Numbered from the stretch's first letter, positions 8,787 through 18,944 are shown. The stretch is DNA of 64,000 nucleotides from JAEUMD01 sp050250815 (GCA_050250815.1 JBFWNY010000002.1:127486-191485); one strand, 5' to 3'. A program made the numbers and translations. Notes: generated by a model not told the origin, from the letters alone.

Positions 8787-10007
8787 ATGAAGGAAGCGTT
8801 GAGACCGGCGACCGACTGGGAACTCGCCAGCATGATCGTCGGCTTCGCCAGCCGCAACCAGCCCTTCGAGGTGCGTGGTTTCGGAACGAAGTCGCGCGTG
8901 GGAAGGCCGATGCAGACGGCGGCCACCATCACCACCCAGTCGTTGCGTGGCATCACGCTCTACGAGCCGACGGAGCTTGTCATGAGCGCGCAGGCCGGCA
9001 CGCCGCTGGCCCAGATCGAGGCGGAGTTGGCAGCCAACGGCCAGATGCTGGCGTTCGAACCCATCGACCTGGGCCCCGCAACCGGCGGCCAGCTCGGCAT
9101 GCAAAGCATCGGCGGGGTTTTCGCGGCCAATCTGTCGGGCTCCCGGCGCATCGTTGCCGGCGCGGCACGCGATCACCTGATCGGTGCCAAGGGCGTCAAT
9201 GGGCGGTCGGAGATTTTCAAGTCGGGCGGACGGGTGATGAAGAACGTCACCGGCTACGACGTCGCGCGCGGGCTGTGCGGGAGCTGGGGTACGCTCGCGG
9301 TTCTCACCGAGGTGACGTTCAAGGTTCTGCCCTGGCCGGAAGCGGCGGCGACGCTCGCCTACGTCGGGCTGCCTGACGACATCGCGGTGGAGTTGCTGGC
9401 TGCGGCGATGGGAACGCCATTCGAGGTTTCAGGAAGCGCGCATCTGAGCGAAGCGCTCGTTCGCAGGTTGCCAATGCCTCGATTGAGCGGCCTCAACGGT
9501 TCGCTGACATTGCTGCGGGTGGAAAACTTCGCCAAATCGGTCGCCTATCGCAAGACGGCTCTGCGCGAAGCGCTCAAGGCCTACGGCGCGGCAGTAGAAC
9601 TCGACTACGGCGAGACGCTGGAGCTGTGGGGCCTACTGCGGCAGCTTCGCATGCTGTCTGACACCACGAGCTGCCTGTGGCGCATTTCGACCGCTCCGCT
9701 CAACGGCCCCAAGGTGGTCTCCGCCATCGAGCGGCACATGCAGGTCGCGGCCTTCTATGACTGGTCGGGTGGACTTGTCTGGCTCGAGGTGCCGGCGAGT
9801 GCCGACGCGGGCGCTTCCGACATCCGCCGCGCTGTTGCCGTGCACGGCGGCCATGCGACGCTCATTCGCGCGGAGCCGCAGGTGCGCGCCTCCGTCGAGG
9901 TCTTTCAGCCGCAGACACCGGTGCTGGAGCGGCTCACCCGTGGCATCAAGTCGGCCTTCGATCCGCAGGGACTCATCAACCCCGGCCGAATGTACGCGGG
10001 CATCTGA
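8787..10007 (+). CDS. glcE: FAD-binding glycolate oxidase subunit GlcE
   Basis: A 406-residue protein with a single FAD-binding type 4 domain: EVRGFGTKSRVGRP, MSAQAGTPLAQIEAELA, GGVFAANLSGSRRI and GRVMKNVTGYDVARG. It has the GlcE C-terminal ending DPQGLINPGRMYAG. It is the second flavin subunit of the glycolate oxidase complex. The order D-E-F with short spacers is the standard operon. Confidence 0.93.
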   Translation: MKEALRPATDWELASMIVGFASRNQPFEVRGFGTKSRVGRPMQTAATITTQSLRGITLYEPTELVMSAQAGTPLAQIEAELAANGQMLAFEPIDLGPATGGQLGMQSIGGVFAANLSGSRRIVAGAARDHLIGAKGVNGRSEIFKSGGRVMKNVTGYDVARGLCGSWGTLAVLTEVTFKVLPWPEAAATLAYVGLPDDIAVELLAAAMGTPFEVSGSAHLSEALVRRLPMPRLSGLNGSLTLLRVENFAKSVAYRKTALREALKAYGAAVELDYGETLELWGLLRQLRMLSDTTSCLWRISTAPLNGPKVVSAIERHMQVAAFYDWSGGLVWLEVPASADAGASDIRRAVAVHGGHATLIRAEPQVRASVEVFQPQTPVLERLTRGIKSAFDPQGLINPGRMYAGI

Positions 10008-10033
10008 GCGAGAGAGCGAGCAGCGAGCGCGCA

Positions 10034-11398
10034 ATGCAGACGAACTTTTCCGCCGAGCAATTGCAGGATCCGCGCATACGTGAGGCGGATCGCATCCTGC
10101 GCCGGTGCGTCCACTGCGGCCTGTGCACGGCGGTGTGCTCGACCTACGTCATCGTCGGCGACGAGCGCGACAGCCCCCGCGGCCGCATCTACCTGATGAA
10201 GGACATGTTCGAGCGCGGTCGTGATGCCAGCCCGGAGGTCCAGCACCACATAGATCGCTGTCTGTCCTGCTTGTCGTGCATGACGACGTGTCCGGGCGGC
10301 GTTGACTACATGCATCTGGTCGATCTCGCCCGCGCCCACATCACCGAGACGGGGCGGCGCGGCCTGAAGGACAGGATGATGCGCCGTCTGCTCGCATTCG
10401 TCGTGCCCTACCCGGAGCGCTTCCGCAGGGCCTTGGCGCTGGCGCCGATGGGCCGCCCATTCGTTGGGATGATGCGCCGCTTGGGACTGAAGGAGATGGC
10501 GGCGATGCTGGCGCTTGCGCCGGAAAGGCTGCCGCCGCCTTCGCGCTTTCGGGGACCTGGCACCGCCGTTCCCGAGGGCGAGCGCCGCGCGCGCGTGCTC
10601 ATGCTCGCCGGTTGCGCCCAGCAGGTCCTGCGCCCCGAAATCAACGACGCAACGATACGTCTGCTCGCGCGGCGTGGCGTCGATGTCGTTGTTGCCAACG
10701 GAGCGGGCTGCTGCGGCGCGCTCGTGCATCACATGGGGCGTGAGGAGGATGCGCTGGGTCAGGCACGGCGGAATGTCGATGCCTGGGTGCACGAAATGGA
10801 CAAGGCTCCCGTCGATGCCATCGTTATCAATGCCTCGGGCTGCGGTACGACGGTCAAGGACTACGGCTACATGCTGCGCAACGACCCGGCCTATGCGGCG
10901 AAGGCCGCGCGGGTTTCGGAGCTGACCAAGGACGTGACAGAGTTTCTCGCTGGCTACGAGGTTGGGCCGCCGGTGCGCTGGTCGAGCCTGCGCGTTGCCT
11001 ATCACTCGGCCTGCTCGCTGCAACACGGCCAGCGCGTCACGGATGAACCAAAGGCGCTGCTGACCGCGGCCGGCTATACGGTGCTGACTGTGCCCGAGGG
11101 GCACATCTGCTGCGGCTCGGCAGGCACCTACAACATCATGCAGCCCGAGCTTGCGCGTGAGCTCCGCGACCGCAAGGTGCGCAACATCCGCAGTCAGCGC
11201 CCTGATCTGGTCGCCGCTGGCAACATCGGCTGCATTACGCAGCTCGAGCAGGGCATGGACATACCTGTGGCGCATACCGTTGAGCTGCTCGACTGGGCCT
11301 ACGGCGGGCCCGTGCCGCGTGGGCTCGAGCACCTGGAAGTCTTCGTCTCGGACGTGCCCAAGCCCAAGCGCGACTACAAAACGTTCATCACATCCTGA
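10034..11398 (+). CDS. glcF: Iron-sulfur glycolate oxidase subunit GlcF
   Basis: A 454-residue protein with two N-terminal 4Fe-4S sites, CVHCGLCTAVCST and CLSCLSCMTTCPGG, followed by two CCG domains (GAGCCGALVHHMG; HICCGSAGTYNIMQPE). This is the complete GlcF architecture. It passes electrons from the GlcDE flavins to the quinone pool. It closes the glc operon. Confidence 0.94.
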   Translation: MQTNFSAEQLQDPRIREADRILRRCVHCGLCTAVCSTYVIVGDERDSPRGRIYLMKDMFERGRDASPEVQHHIDRCLSCLSCMTTCPGGVDYMHLVDLARAHITETGRRGLKDRMMRRLLAFVVPYPERFRRALALAPMGRPFVGMMRRLGLKEMAAMLALAPERLPPPSRFRGPGTAVPEGERRARVLMLAGCAQQVLRPEINDATIRLLARRGVDVVVANGAGCCGALVHHMGREEDALGQARRNVDAWVHEMDKAPVDAIVINASGCGTTVKDYGYMLRNDPAYAAKAARVSELTKDVTEFLAGYEVGPPVRWSSLRVAYHSACSLQHGQRVTDEPKALLTAAGYTVLTVPEGHICCGSAGTYNIMQPELARELRDRKVRNIRSQRPDLVAAGNIGCITQLEQGMDIPVAHTVELLDWAYGGPVPRGLEHLEVFVSDVPKPKRDYKTFITS

Positions 11399-11512
11399 AA
11401 ACGCGGCAGGCGTGCCCGCATTTCGGCCACGCGTCAATTCGACCCTGAGATTCGCGTTCGCGTGGCGCTGAGTCGTGTTGAATCGCATGGCACCCCTGCC
11501 GTACCAAGGCGC

Positions 11513-12712
11513 ATGCTCATCGAGCTTCCCCAGATTGCGCTCGTCCTCGTGCATGGCGCCCACCGCGACGCGGCGACCGCGGTGGCGCGGCACCTCTTCG
11601 ACGGAAGTGAAATCCTCGACATGACGGCCGTGGAGCGCGACCAGCTGCTGCGCCTCACGGCCGATCGCAGCCGGCACGGCTGGATGACGGTCATCGTGGA
11701 AGGCGGATCACCGGCCGGAGCGCACAAGTTGCGCGTGGCGCTGGCCTCCGAAGCCCGCGAAAACTACGTGCGCCGCTTCGCGCTCATCCTGCCGGATGCC
11801 TATGCGGGAGAACCCAACATCGCGGCAAGGCTACGTGCGGACGGCTATCGCGAGGTGATGGAACTCGCCAGCAGCGATATCGATGCGTTACGCCTTGAGC
11901 GGCAGCGCATGCCCACCGACCTGAGGCACGAATCCGGTCCATTCGACATCATCGGTGATGTGCACGGCTGCGCGAGCGAACTCGAAACGCTGCTCGCACG
12001 ACTTGGCTACAGCGTCGCATTCAAGGGCAAGAAGCCAAAGCGCACCGTCCGAGTATCCTGCCCGCCCGGGCGCCGCATCATCTTCGTGGGCGATCTGGTT
12101 GATCGCGGTCCGCGGGCTGCCGATACCCTGCGCATCGTGCTGTCGATGGTCGAGGACGGCTCGGCGCTGCTGGTGCCGGGCAACCATGACGTCAAGTTCC
12201 TGCGTTGGCTCAAGGGCGAGAAGGTTGCGATTACCCATGGTCTCGACGTTACTGTGCGCGATCTGAAAGGCGAGAGCGATCAGTTCCTGACGAGCGTCCG
12301 CGAGATGCTGCAGCGGTTGTGGAGTCACGTGTGGGTGGACGGAGGCGAACTCGCCGTCGCGCATGCCGGTCTCTTGCAGGGCATGATCGGCCGGGCGACG
12401 CCGCGCGTGCGCCGGTTCTGCCTTTACGGCGATACGTCGGGCGAGAAGGACGAGCACGGCCTGCCGCAGCGCTACCATTGGGCGCTTGAGTATGCCGGTG
12501 AGACGGCGGTCATCTACGGCCACACGCCGGTGGCGCAAGCGCAATGGGTCAACAACACGCTATGCGTCGATACGGGTTGCTGCTTCGGCGGCAGTCTCAC
12601 GGCTCTGCGCTGGCCGGAGCGCGAGATCGTGGCGGTTGCGGCCGAGCGCGCGTATGCCCGATCGATTCGGCCATTCGGTCACCCGCCGCCGCGTCCCATC
12701 CAGGTCCCGTGA
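11513..12712 (+). CDS. Calcineurin-like metallophosphoesterase with an N-terminal extension
   Basis: About 399 residues. Residues 1-130 are an unassigned domain beginning MLIELPQIALVLVHGAH. The rest is a protein-phosphatase-like metallophosphoesterase with all metal motifs: IIGDVHGC, FVGDLVDRGP, VPGNHD, AVAHAG and YGHTPV. It resembles the phosphatase part of bacterial polynucleotide kinase-phosphatase and the PrpE/ApaH-type diadenosine tetraphosphatases. There is no P-loop in the N-terminal part, so a full Pnkp is not supported. It lies about 115 bases after glcF on the same strand; the substrate is unknown. Confidence 0.8.
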   Translation: MLIELPQIALVLVHGAHRDAATAVARHLFDGSEILDMTAVERDQLLRLTADRSRHGWMTVIVEGGSPAGAHKLRVALASEARENYVRRFALILPDAYAGEPNIAARLRADGYREVMELASSDIDALRLERQRMPTDLRHESGPFDIIGDVHGCASELETLLARLGYSVAFKGKKPKRTVRVSCPPGRRIIFVGDLVDRGPRAADTLRIVLSMVEDGSALLVPGNHDVKFLRWLKGEKVAITHGLDVTVRDLKGESDQFLTSVREMLQRLWSHVWVDGGELAVAHAGLLQGMIGRATPRVRRFCLYGDTSGEKDEHGLPQRYHWALEYAGETAVIYGHTPVAQAQWVNNTLCVDTGCCFGGSLTALRWPEREIVAVAAERAYARSIRPFGHPPPRPIQVP

Positions 12713-12753
12713 GCGGCCTCGCTTGAGCTGCCGGCACGGCGGCAACGTCTCGG

Positions 12754-13188
12754 CTATCCAACCGACTCGCTGCCGCAGCACTTCCGTCCATCGACCAGGC
12801 TGCGCATCAACTTGGTCAGCTCGCGCCAATCGACGGGCTTCGTCATATAGCCGTTGGCGCCGATGCGATGGGCTTCCTTGATCGCTTCGTGGTCGCTGCG
12901 CACCGTCAGAACAATGATGGGAAGTGTGGCAATACGTGGCGTCGAGCGGATCAAGGAGATCAAGCGGAAACCGCTGATCCGCGGCATCGACAGGTCGACC
13001 AGTGCGAGCTGATAGGCACCGTCCGTGAGGGCCTCTATCGCCATTGCGCCATCCCCTACGACGGTCGGCGTATATCCGCCCTGGCGCAGAAAGGCTGAAG
13101 CGATCTGGGTGAAGATGGGATCGTCATCGGCAACCAGAACCCTAACAGCAGAGGGCTTTCCGGCGCTGTCTGGCTTCAGGATGTTCAT
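12754..13188 (-). CDS. Single-domain response regulator
   Basis: A 144-residue CheY-like receiver with no output domain. The acidic pair (VLVADDDP), phosphoacceptor aspartate (LVDLSMP), threonine (IIVLTVRSD) and lysine (YMTKPVDW) are all present. Its start overlaps the stop of the upstream TadG-like gene by four bases, so the two are coupled. It could be the target of the hybrid kinase encoded 1.6 kb away, which ends in an Hpt domain; that pairing is inference. Confidence 0.9.
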   Translation of the reverse strand: MNILKPDSAGKPSAVRVLVADDDPIFTQIASAFLRQGGYTPTVVGDGAMAIEALTDGAYQLALVDLSMPRISGFRLISLIRSTPRIATLPIIVLTVRSDHEAIKEAHRIGANGYMTKPVDWRELTKLMRSLVDGRKCCGSESVG

Positions 13189-14471
13189 TGGGTAAGTGCC
13201 ACCGGTTGGCCCACGCCCTTGATGCCGTCTGGAACGGGCACTTCGGTCGCGGAGTAGTTGGTATTGAGCACGAGGTGCGGACCGCCATAGAGACGCATCT
13301 TGTCGGCGACGATCGCAGTGTAGGCGGACTTGTCAGCGATGGGGCTCGTGGCATCGATGCGCAACTCGCCTTTCGGCAAATAGATCGTGCCGATCAGGGT
13401 GCGGGCATCGTTGCTCAGGATCGAGTAGACGAGGTTCTCGTCCTGCGAGCGGCTGCCGAATATGAGAAGCCCAGCCATGGTGCCGTTTTGCGGTGCCTCG
13501 AGCGAGATGGTCGATTGCGGCTCGAACGTGAATGTCGCGTCCGCGCCCGAGAAGAACAGGCCCACCGAAGTGCCGATGAGCGAGGCATTGTCTTTGACCA
13601 CGAGCGGCTTGTCCTTGAAGACATAGATGCCGTCCCGCAGAGTTACCACCGCGCCAGCGCTGATCTCCAGGCCGCAGTATGTCCCTGGCATCAGCGAGGC
13701 GTCGTAGTCGATCACCGTCGGCAGATCGGGATCACACGCGCCGACGAACGGCTCCGGGCGACCTGCCAGCGGGTCGTCGAACTCGGGACAATCGACGATC
13801 GGCTCTGGAGAGTAGTTTCCCGGTCCGCCGTCCTTGCCGCCGCGCGAGCAGATGAAGGTTGCCTGCAGGATGGCGCTGTTCTTCGACTTCAGTCCGATCG
13901 TGTGGCTGGAATTGGAATAGACGGCGCAGTTCTGGCCCGTCACATGCGCCTGCTTTTCCAGAGAGATCGTGCGGCCTTCAGTTGCATTGAGGCCCAGAAC
14001 GCAGATGTTGGGCTTGCCGATCACCCGGGCGACGGACCGGGCAGACGTCTGGGTGATGTTCATGCCGAACATGTCACCGAAGTAGGACGAGAATTCCCTG
14101 GTGGCGGAGACCTCGACTTCCAATGGGTCGTCCGACACATCGACTTCCACGATTGGCGTCGGCCCGGGTCGCACTCCGGACTGGGAGCCGACCATGCTGG
14201 TGACCATCTCGAGGGCGACGGCCTGCAAGCTTTCCCGCTTCGTGTCGAGGAAGCTGATCTGCTTGGCGGCGGCGAGCGCGGCCGCGTCGGCTGCCAGCTG
14301 CAGAGCATGGCGGTCGCGAAGCGCCATCGTGTAATCGAGCGTGTTGCCGGCCACCAGCAGGAGGAGCGGCAGGACGAGAGCAAATTTGATGAAGATCGTC
14401 GCGCGCCGGTCGGCCAGCAGCATGCGGGCAGGCCGCATCACCCCTCTGACTTGCTGGACCGCGAACCGCAT
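13185..14471 (-). CDS. TadE/TadG-like pilus assembly protein
   Basis: A 428-residue protein with a TadE/G-type N-terminal anchor (ATIFIKFALVLPLLLLVAGN followed by LDYTMALRDRHALQLAADAA). Its long extracytoplasmic region contains several cysteines. This resembles TadG-like proteins of the Flp pilus secretion system or related DUF2134-type proteins. No other tad genes are nearby, so it may be a stand-alone TadG homologue. It is coupled to a single-domain response regulator and divergent from a hybrid histidine kinase, suggesting signal control of surface attachment. Confidence 0.8.
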   Translation of the reverse strand: MRFAVQQVRGVMRPARMLLADRRATIFIKFALVLPLLLLVAGNTLDYTMALRDRHALQLAADAAALAAAKQISFLDTKRESLQAVALEMVTSMVGSQSGVRPGPTPIVEVDVSDDPLEVEVSATREFSSYFGDMFGMNITQTSARSVARVIGKPNICVLGLNATEGRTISLEKQAHVTGQNCAVYSNSSHTIGLKSKNSAILQATFICSRGGKDGGPGNYSPEPIVDCPEFDDPLAGRPEPFVGACDPDLPTVIDYDASLMPGTYCGLEISAGAVVTLRDGIYVFKDKPLVVKDNASLIGTSVGLFFSGADATFTFEPQSTISLEAPQNGTMAGLLIFGSRSQDENLVYSILSNDARTLIGTIYLPKGELRIDATSPIADKSAYTAIVADKMRLYGGPHLVLNTNYSATEVPVPDGIKGVGQPVALTQ

Positions 14472-14773
14472 CGATCTGCTCCCTGCGGATCGCTATGCGC
14501 GATTCCACCCCTTCCAGAGTTCTCATACTTGGCATTTGAATTAAAGCTTGGGCGTCGAGCACGGCGACAGAAGCGTCAATCACCGTTCCGAAACGAGCCA
14601 AACGGCTATTTGAGTTTCGGCCAGGCGTCGGCTTTGACGGAATAGGACCGTCGCGATCAATTGCCCGCTGGACCGTTTGTAAATTTCCGCACCTGGAGAG
14701 AAATCGAAACCAAGGCGCAACCTTAATGGATTAGGACGTTGAGGTTCTCCTTTTCGCTGCCGGAAGACCTCAC
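14472..14773. promoter_or_regulatory. Divergent tadG-like/hybrid kinase spacer
   Basis: A 302-base spacer between two divergent start codons. It is the only place for the promoters of the TadG-response regulator pair and of the kinase gene. No clear operator was recognised. Confidence 0.4.
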
Positions 14774-17476
14774 GTGAAGTCCTGGAACAGACGATCCATC
14801 AGAAGCAAACTGGCGCTGTTGGTCCTGCTCGCAGTGATACCGGCGGTGCTGGTCGTTCTGCTCGTCTCGGGCTGGGGCGAAGCAAACCGGCAGCTCCGAT
14901 CCAAGCAAGCAGAAGTCGAAGGAGTTGCGGTTGCCCTCGCCTCGGCCGTGTCTGAGCCGCTGGCTGCGCGCGATAGCCGCCAGATCGCAAATGCCTTGAA
15001 GGGCATCCGCTCGATCCCCAGCATCAATCACGTCAGTGTGCTCGACGCGCAGGGGCGCAGTGTCTTCCAGTTCGGCAGTGGGATCGTCGTCAGAAGCCAG
15101 GGCGCCGAGACTCGCGCAAGCCTATCGACACATCTGGTGGAAACGCCGGTCGTGCACGGCGGCCGGAAGATCGGTGAACTCCGCCTCACTGCTGATTTGT
15201 CAGATGTGTGGGGGGCGGTCCATCGCAGTCTCTATACCGCCCTTGTTGCCGGCGTCGTATCCGTTCTCGCCGGCCTTCTTGTCTCGGCGAGGACGCAACG
15301 GTCCATCGCCCAGCCGATTTCCAACCTCACGAACGTGATGCGTGAGATCGCCACGACGCGCGACTTCCGCCGTGAGCTCAAGCCGACCAGCGACGATGAG
15401 ATCGGCGTACTGGTGGCGAGCTTCAATGCGATGCTTGCCGAGATACAATTGCGCGACCGGGAACTTGACGCGCACCGCGATCATCTCGAAGACCAGGTGC
15501 GCGAGCGAACGAGCGAGCTGGTCGCCGCAAAGCGGGCAGCCGAATTGGCCAATGCCGCCAAATCCGATTTCCTCGCGACCATGAGCCACGAGATCAGGAC
15601 CCCCATGAACGGCATGCTCGTCATGGCCGAGCTGCTGGCCGCGGGTGAGCTGGCTCCGCGTGAACAACGCCAGTGTGAGGTCATCCTACGGTCGGGCCAG
15701 ACGCTCCTTTCGATCATCAATGACATCCTGGATCTGTCGAAGATCGAGGCGGGGCAACTGACACTGGAGCGCATCGAAGTCGATCCCGCGCAGGTGGTCG
15801 ACGACGTTCTGAAGCTGTTTTTCGAGCGGGCGCACGGCAAGGGCCTGCAGCTTGCATCGTACATCGCCAGCGACGTGCCCGATCGCATCGAGGCCGACCC
15901 GGTACGTCTCAGTCAGGTGCTCTCCAATCTGGTCAATAACGCGCTGAAGTTTACCGAGTCGGGTGGCGTGCTGGTCCGTCTCGAGCGTTCCGAATCGGAT
16001 CGGTCGCATCTCCGCTTCAGCGTGATCGATACCGGTATTGGCATCGCTCCCGACAAGCTTTCGGCGATCTTCGAGCCCTTCGCTCAGGCAGAACAATCCA
16101 CCACACGCCGCTACGGCGGCACTGGAATCGGTTTGACCATCAGCCGCCGCTTGATCACCGCCATGGGTGGTGAACTCGCCGTCACCAGCAGCCAGGGGTC
16201 CGGTTCGACATTCTGGTTCGAACTTTCCGGCGCAAACGCTTCCGTAAGCGCGGCGCTAGTGCCCGCGCGGCCTGGAACGCTGATACTGGCGCTCCCTGAA
16301 GGACCGGAGCGCGACGCGGTCTCGCTGGCGGCCGCCGAATTCGACCTCTCACCGTTGCCGATGCAGTCAGGAGACGAAGGCGATGTGCGGCTCGCGATTA
16401 CGTCTCCCGACGCGAGCGAGGAGCTGATCGCCGGCTTCCGGCGGATCGGGTGCCCTGTCATCGCGATCTCACGCTTTGGCGACGCGAGGGCCGATCGCAT
16501 GCTGCGGGAAGGCGTGATCTCCGACGTCGTTGAATTGCCGATCAGCGGACGCGAAGTCCGTGCGTCCATCGCAGCCATGCTCGACGGCAAGGCTCCGACT
16601 GCAGGGCGCCATCCCGCTCCTGTCACGCTGCTACCCATGGTCACATTCTCCGGAATGCGCGTCCTTGCCGCGGACGATAGCGCGATAAACCGTGAGGTTC
16701 TCCTTGAGGCACTCGGCCGCCTGGGGATCACGACGACTTTTGTCGAAGATGGTGCTGCCGCTGTCGAAGCCGTGCGGAACGAGGCGTTCGACCTGGTATT
16801 TATGGACGGCAGCATGCCGGTGCTGGACGGCTTTGCGGCGACACACGCGATCCGCGAATGGGAGCGGACCACACAACGCGCGCCTCTTCCGATTGTCGGC
16901 CTCAGCGCGCACGCGTTGGGCGGAACCGAGGACGTCTGGCGCGCTTCGGGGATGTCCGATTTCATCACCAAGCCGTTTACGCTCGCGGGTATCCGCGCGT
17001 GCTTGGAGCGTTGGATCGGATCACCTCTGGCTGAGGATGCTACGCTCCTGCAAACGGCCCGTGCCGGTGAGGAACCGGCCGAGGCAACGAGCAGAACCGT
17101 GGAACTTCTCGATGCCGACGTGCTGGGTGCGATAGCGGAAATGCAGCTGCCCGGGGATGACCTCGTGGCGCGCGTTGTTGCCCTTTATCTGGAGCACGCA
17201 CCGCCGCTGCTGGAGGAACTTGGAAAGCGCTTGTCGGAGCCAGAGCAATCGGAATCGCTGGCCACCGCCGCGCATGCTTTGAAATCGCTCAGCCGCAACG
17301 TTGGCGCCGTCCTCGTCGGCAATCTGTGCGGTGCGATCGAGGACGACGCGCGGGCAGGCCGATCCCAGAGGACGACCTTTGCCCAAGTCGATCGCGCGCT
17401 TTCAGATACGCTCGATGCGCTGAGGCGCAACTATCCGGACGGCGAGGCCGCGGGCTCCCTCCCGCAAGTCGCCTGA
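14774..17476 (+). CDS. Membrane hybrid histidine kinase (HAMP-HisKA-HATPase-REC-Hpt)
   Basis: A 900-residue sensor kinase. Two membrane segments (about residues 12-32 and 155-175) flank a periplasmic sensor region of about 120 residues. Then come HAMP, a dimerisation and phosphoacceptor helix (TMSHEIRTPMNG, His272), an ATPase domain (LVNNALKFTESG, DTGIGIAPDK, RYGGTGIGLTI), a degenerate receiver-like stretch (about 485-610), a true receiver with Asp678 (FMDGSMPVLDG) and a C-terminal Hpt with AHALKS (His834). This is a full phosphorelay protein. It needs a separate regulator, and the single-domain receiver at 12754-13188 is a candidate. Confidence 0.93.
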   Translation: MKSWNRRSIRSKLALLVLLAVIPAVLVVLLVSGWGEANRQLRSKQAEVEGVAVALASAVSEPLAARDSRQIANALKGIRSIPSINHVSVLDAQGRSVFQFGSGIVVRSQGAETRASLSTHLVETPVVHGGRKIGELRLTADLSDVWGAVHRSLYTALVAGVVSVLAGLLVSARTQRSIAQPISNLTNVMREIATTRDFRRELKPTSDDEIGVLVASFNAMLAEIQLRDRELDAHRDHLEDQVRERTSELVAAKRAAELANAAKSDFLATMSHEIRTPMNGMLVMAELLAAGELAPREQRQCEVILRSGQTLLSIINDILDLSKIEAGQLTLERIEVDPAQVVDDVLKLFFERAHGKGLQLASYIASDVPDRIEADPVRLSQVLSNLVNNALKFTESGGVLVRLERSESDRSHLRFSVIDTGIGIAPDKLSAIFEPFAQAEQSTTRRYGGTGIGLTISRRLITAMGGELAVTSSQGSGSTFWFELSGANASVSAALVPARPGTLILALPEGPERDAVSLAAAEFDLSPLPMQSGDEGDVRLAITSPDASEELIAGFRRIGCPVIAISRFGDARADRMLREGVISDVVELPISGREVRASIAAMLDGKAPTAGRHPAPVTLLPMVTFSGMRVLAADDSAINREVLLEALGRLGITTTFVEDGAAAVEAVRNEAFDLVFMDGSMPVLDGFAATHAIREWERTTQRAPLPIVGLSAHALGGTEDVWRASGMSDFITKPFTLAGIRACLERWIGSPLAEDATLLQTARAGEEPAEATSRTVELLDADVLGAIAEMQLPGDDLVARVVALYLEHAPPLLEELGKRLSEPEQSESLATAAHALKSLSRNVGAVLVGNLCGAIEDDARAGRSQRTTFAQVDRALSDTLDALRRNYPDGEAAGSLPQVA

Positions 17477-17568
17477 CCCCGCAAGTCGCCTGACGATGAG
17501 CTCGCAACATCCTGTGTGCCCGCGCGAACGCCGCTCGCATTGAGGCTGCGCGAAGCGGGTGTTTCCCG

Positions 17569-18516
17569 TCATCCATCTGCGAAGCGCGTCACGAGCCAAC
17601 GGGCGATCGCATGCGGGCCGGGCAGCCACAGGCCGCCATCGTGCTGTCCGGCAAGCATGGCGCGCAACTCGGCGCGGTCGAACCAGCGCGCATCCTGCAG
17701 TTCTGTTTGGTCGATGGAAAGAGGATGGTGAGCGGCGGTAGCGACGCATCCGATCATGAGGGAGTGGGGAAACGGCCAGGGCTGAGACGCTTCGTACGCC
17801 ACGCTATCGACGGCGAGGCCGACTTCCTCCATCACCTCGCGCGCCACCGCATGCTCGATCGTCTCGCCGGGCTCGATGAATCCGGCAAGTGCCGAGAACA
17901 TGCCATCGGGAAACTGCGATTGCCGCCCCAGAACGCAGTGGACCCCATCCGTAACGAGCATGATCACGACGGGATCCGTGCGTGGGAACGTGCTTGCGGC
18001 GCAGACATCACATGAACTGCGCCAACCACCGTCGTGGAGCTTCGTTGGATTTCCGCACCGGCCGCAGTAACGCGAGCTGCTGACCCAATGCGAAAGAGCT
18101 ACAGCTGTGGTGGCAAGTGACAGGTCGACGGTGGGCATCGTGCCCTGCATTGCCAAAGAGCGCACGTCGACTGCTGGCTCGCATAGCCCCCGATCCTGGC
18201 CGATGTGCATTGCCTTCTCCGCCGTCAGGAAGAAAGCGAATATGCCGCGTGGTCCAGGCCGCGCCGCCTCATCGAGGCCGAGGAACACAAGCTCGCGCGC
18301 GTCACGGAGCGAACCAAGGTCGTGTGGGCCAAAGCGTGCCAGTCGCGTACGGGTTCGCGCTGGATCGGAGCGAACCACAGGCTTGCCATCGACCAGAACG
18401 AGGATATCGGCGCGGTCCGCCTGGATGAACCCATCCAGTGCGTCCTGGTTCACCCGCAAGTACGCGGCACGGTTCGTCGACAGAGACGGGCATGTTGGAG
18501 AGAGGTGGAGTGGCAT
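17569..18516 (-). CDS. nudC: NAD(+) diphosphatase NudC
   Basis: A 315-residue Nudix hydrolase that cleaves NAD(H) and can remove NAD caps from RNA. The start at 18516 (MPLHLSPTCPS) gives the usual length; the open frame upstream of it is arginine-rich and not conserved. The zinc ribbon is CGRCGNPT...SCDVC, the Nudix box runs from GFIEPGETIEHAVAREV to MEEVGL, and the NudC-specific SQPWPFPHSLM follows. It is convergent with the kinase gene. Confidence 0.93.
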   Translation of the reverse strand: MPLHLSPTCPSLSTNRAAYLRVNQDALDGFIQADRADILVLVDGKPVVRSDPARTRTRLARFGPHDLGSLRDARELVFLGLDEAARPGPRGIFAFFLTAEKAMHIGQDRGLCEPAVDVRSLAMQGTMPTVDLSLATTAVALSHWVSSSRYCGRCGNPTKLHDGGWRSSCDVCAASTFPRTDPVVIMLVTDGVHCVLGRQSQFPDGMFSALAGFIEPGETIEHAVAREVMEEVGLAVDSVAYEASQPWPFPHSLMIGCVATAAHHPLSIDQTELQDARWFDRAELRAMLAGQHDGGLWLPGPHAIARWLVTRFADG

Positions 18517-18821
18517 GCTCAATGGCGGTTGCGCAGTGGCGGATGAGCGACAAACTCCCACGATCGTGACTGTCCGGCCAGCATGCTCGCTGCATACCCG
18601 AGTGGTGCTGCGAGGTCTCCCCGCCGGCGATACGGCCTTCCGCCACCGCGAGATCGATCCGCTGTTCGATCCTTTCCAGCTTCGATCCCGCACTCTCACC
18701 TGCGGTCAAGCCGGCGAGGCTGCCAGTTCGGCGGTGCCGGCCTGCCGGCCCCGGGGTTGCGGGGAGGCCGTCGACCTGTTATATCGCCGCCTCTCTCGCG
18801 CCGGTCGATGGGCCGGTGCGT

Positions 18822-18895
18822 TGGGGGATCGTCTAATGGTAGGACTGCAGACTCTGACTCTGCCTGTCTAGGTTCGAATCCTAGTCCCCCAGCCA
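18822..18895 (+). tRNA. tRNA-Gln (anticodon CTG)
   Basis: A 74-base tRNA with encoded CCA. The acceptor TGGGGGA pairs with TCCCCCA, the anticodon stem GCAGA/TCTGC encloses the loop CTCTGAC with anticodon CTG, the T loop is TTCGAAT, and the discriminator is G as expected for glutamine tRNA. It is intact and serves as the attachment site for the adjacent mobilizable element. Confidence 0.95.
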
Positions 18896-18896
18896 A
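18849..18896 (+). repeat. attL: 48-bp core inside tRNA-Gln
   Basis: The left copy starts at AGACTCTGACT in the anticodon arm and ends just after the CCA. It is identical to 28832-28879. The tRNA gene stays functional at this end. Confidence 0.92.
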
Positions 18897-18944
18897 ATAA
18901 ATTCAAAGACTTAGCCAAGATCACTCGCAGCCTTCGGACCCCGC

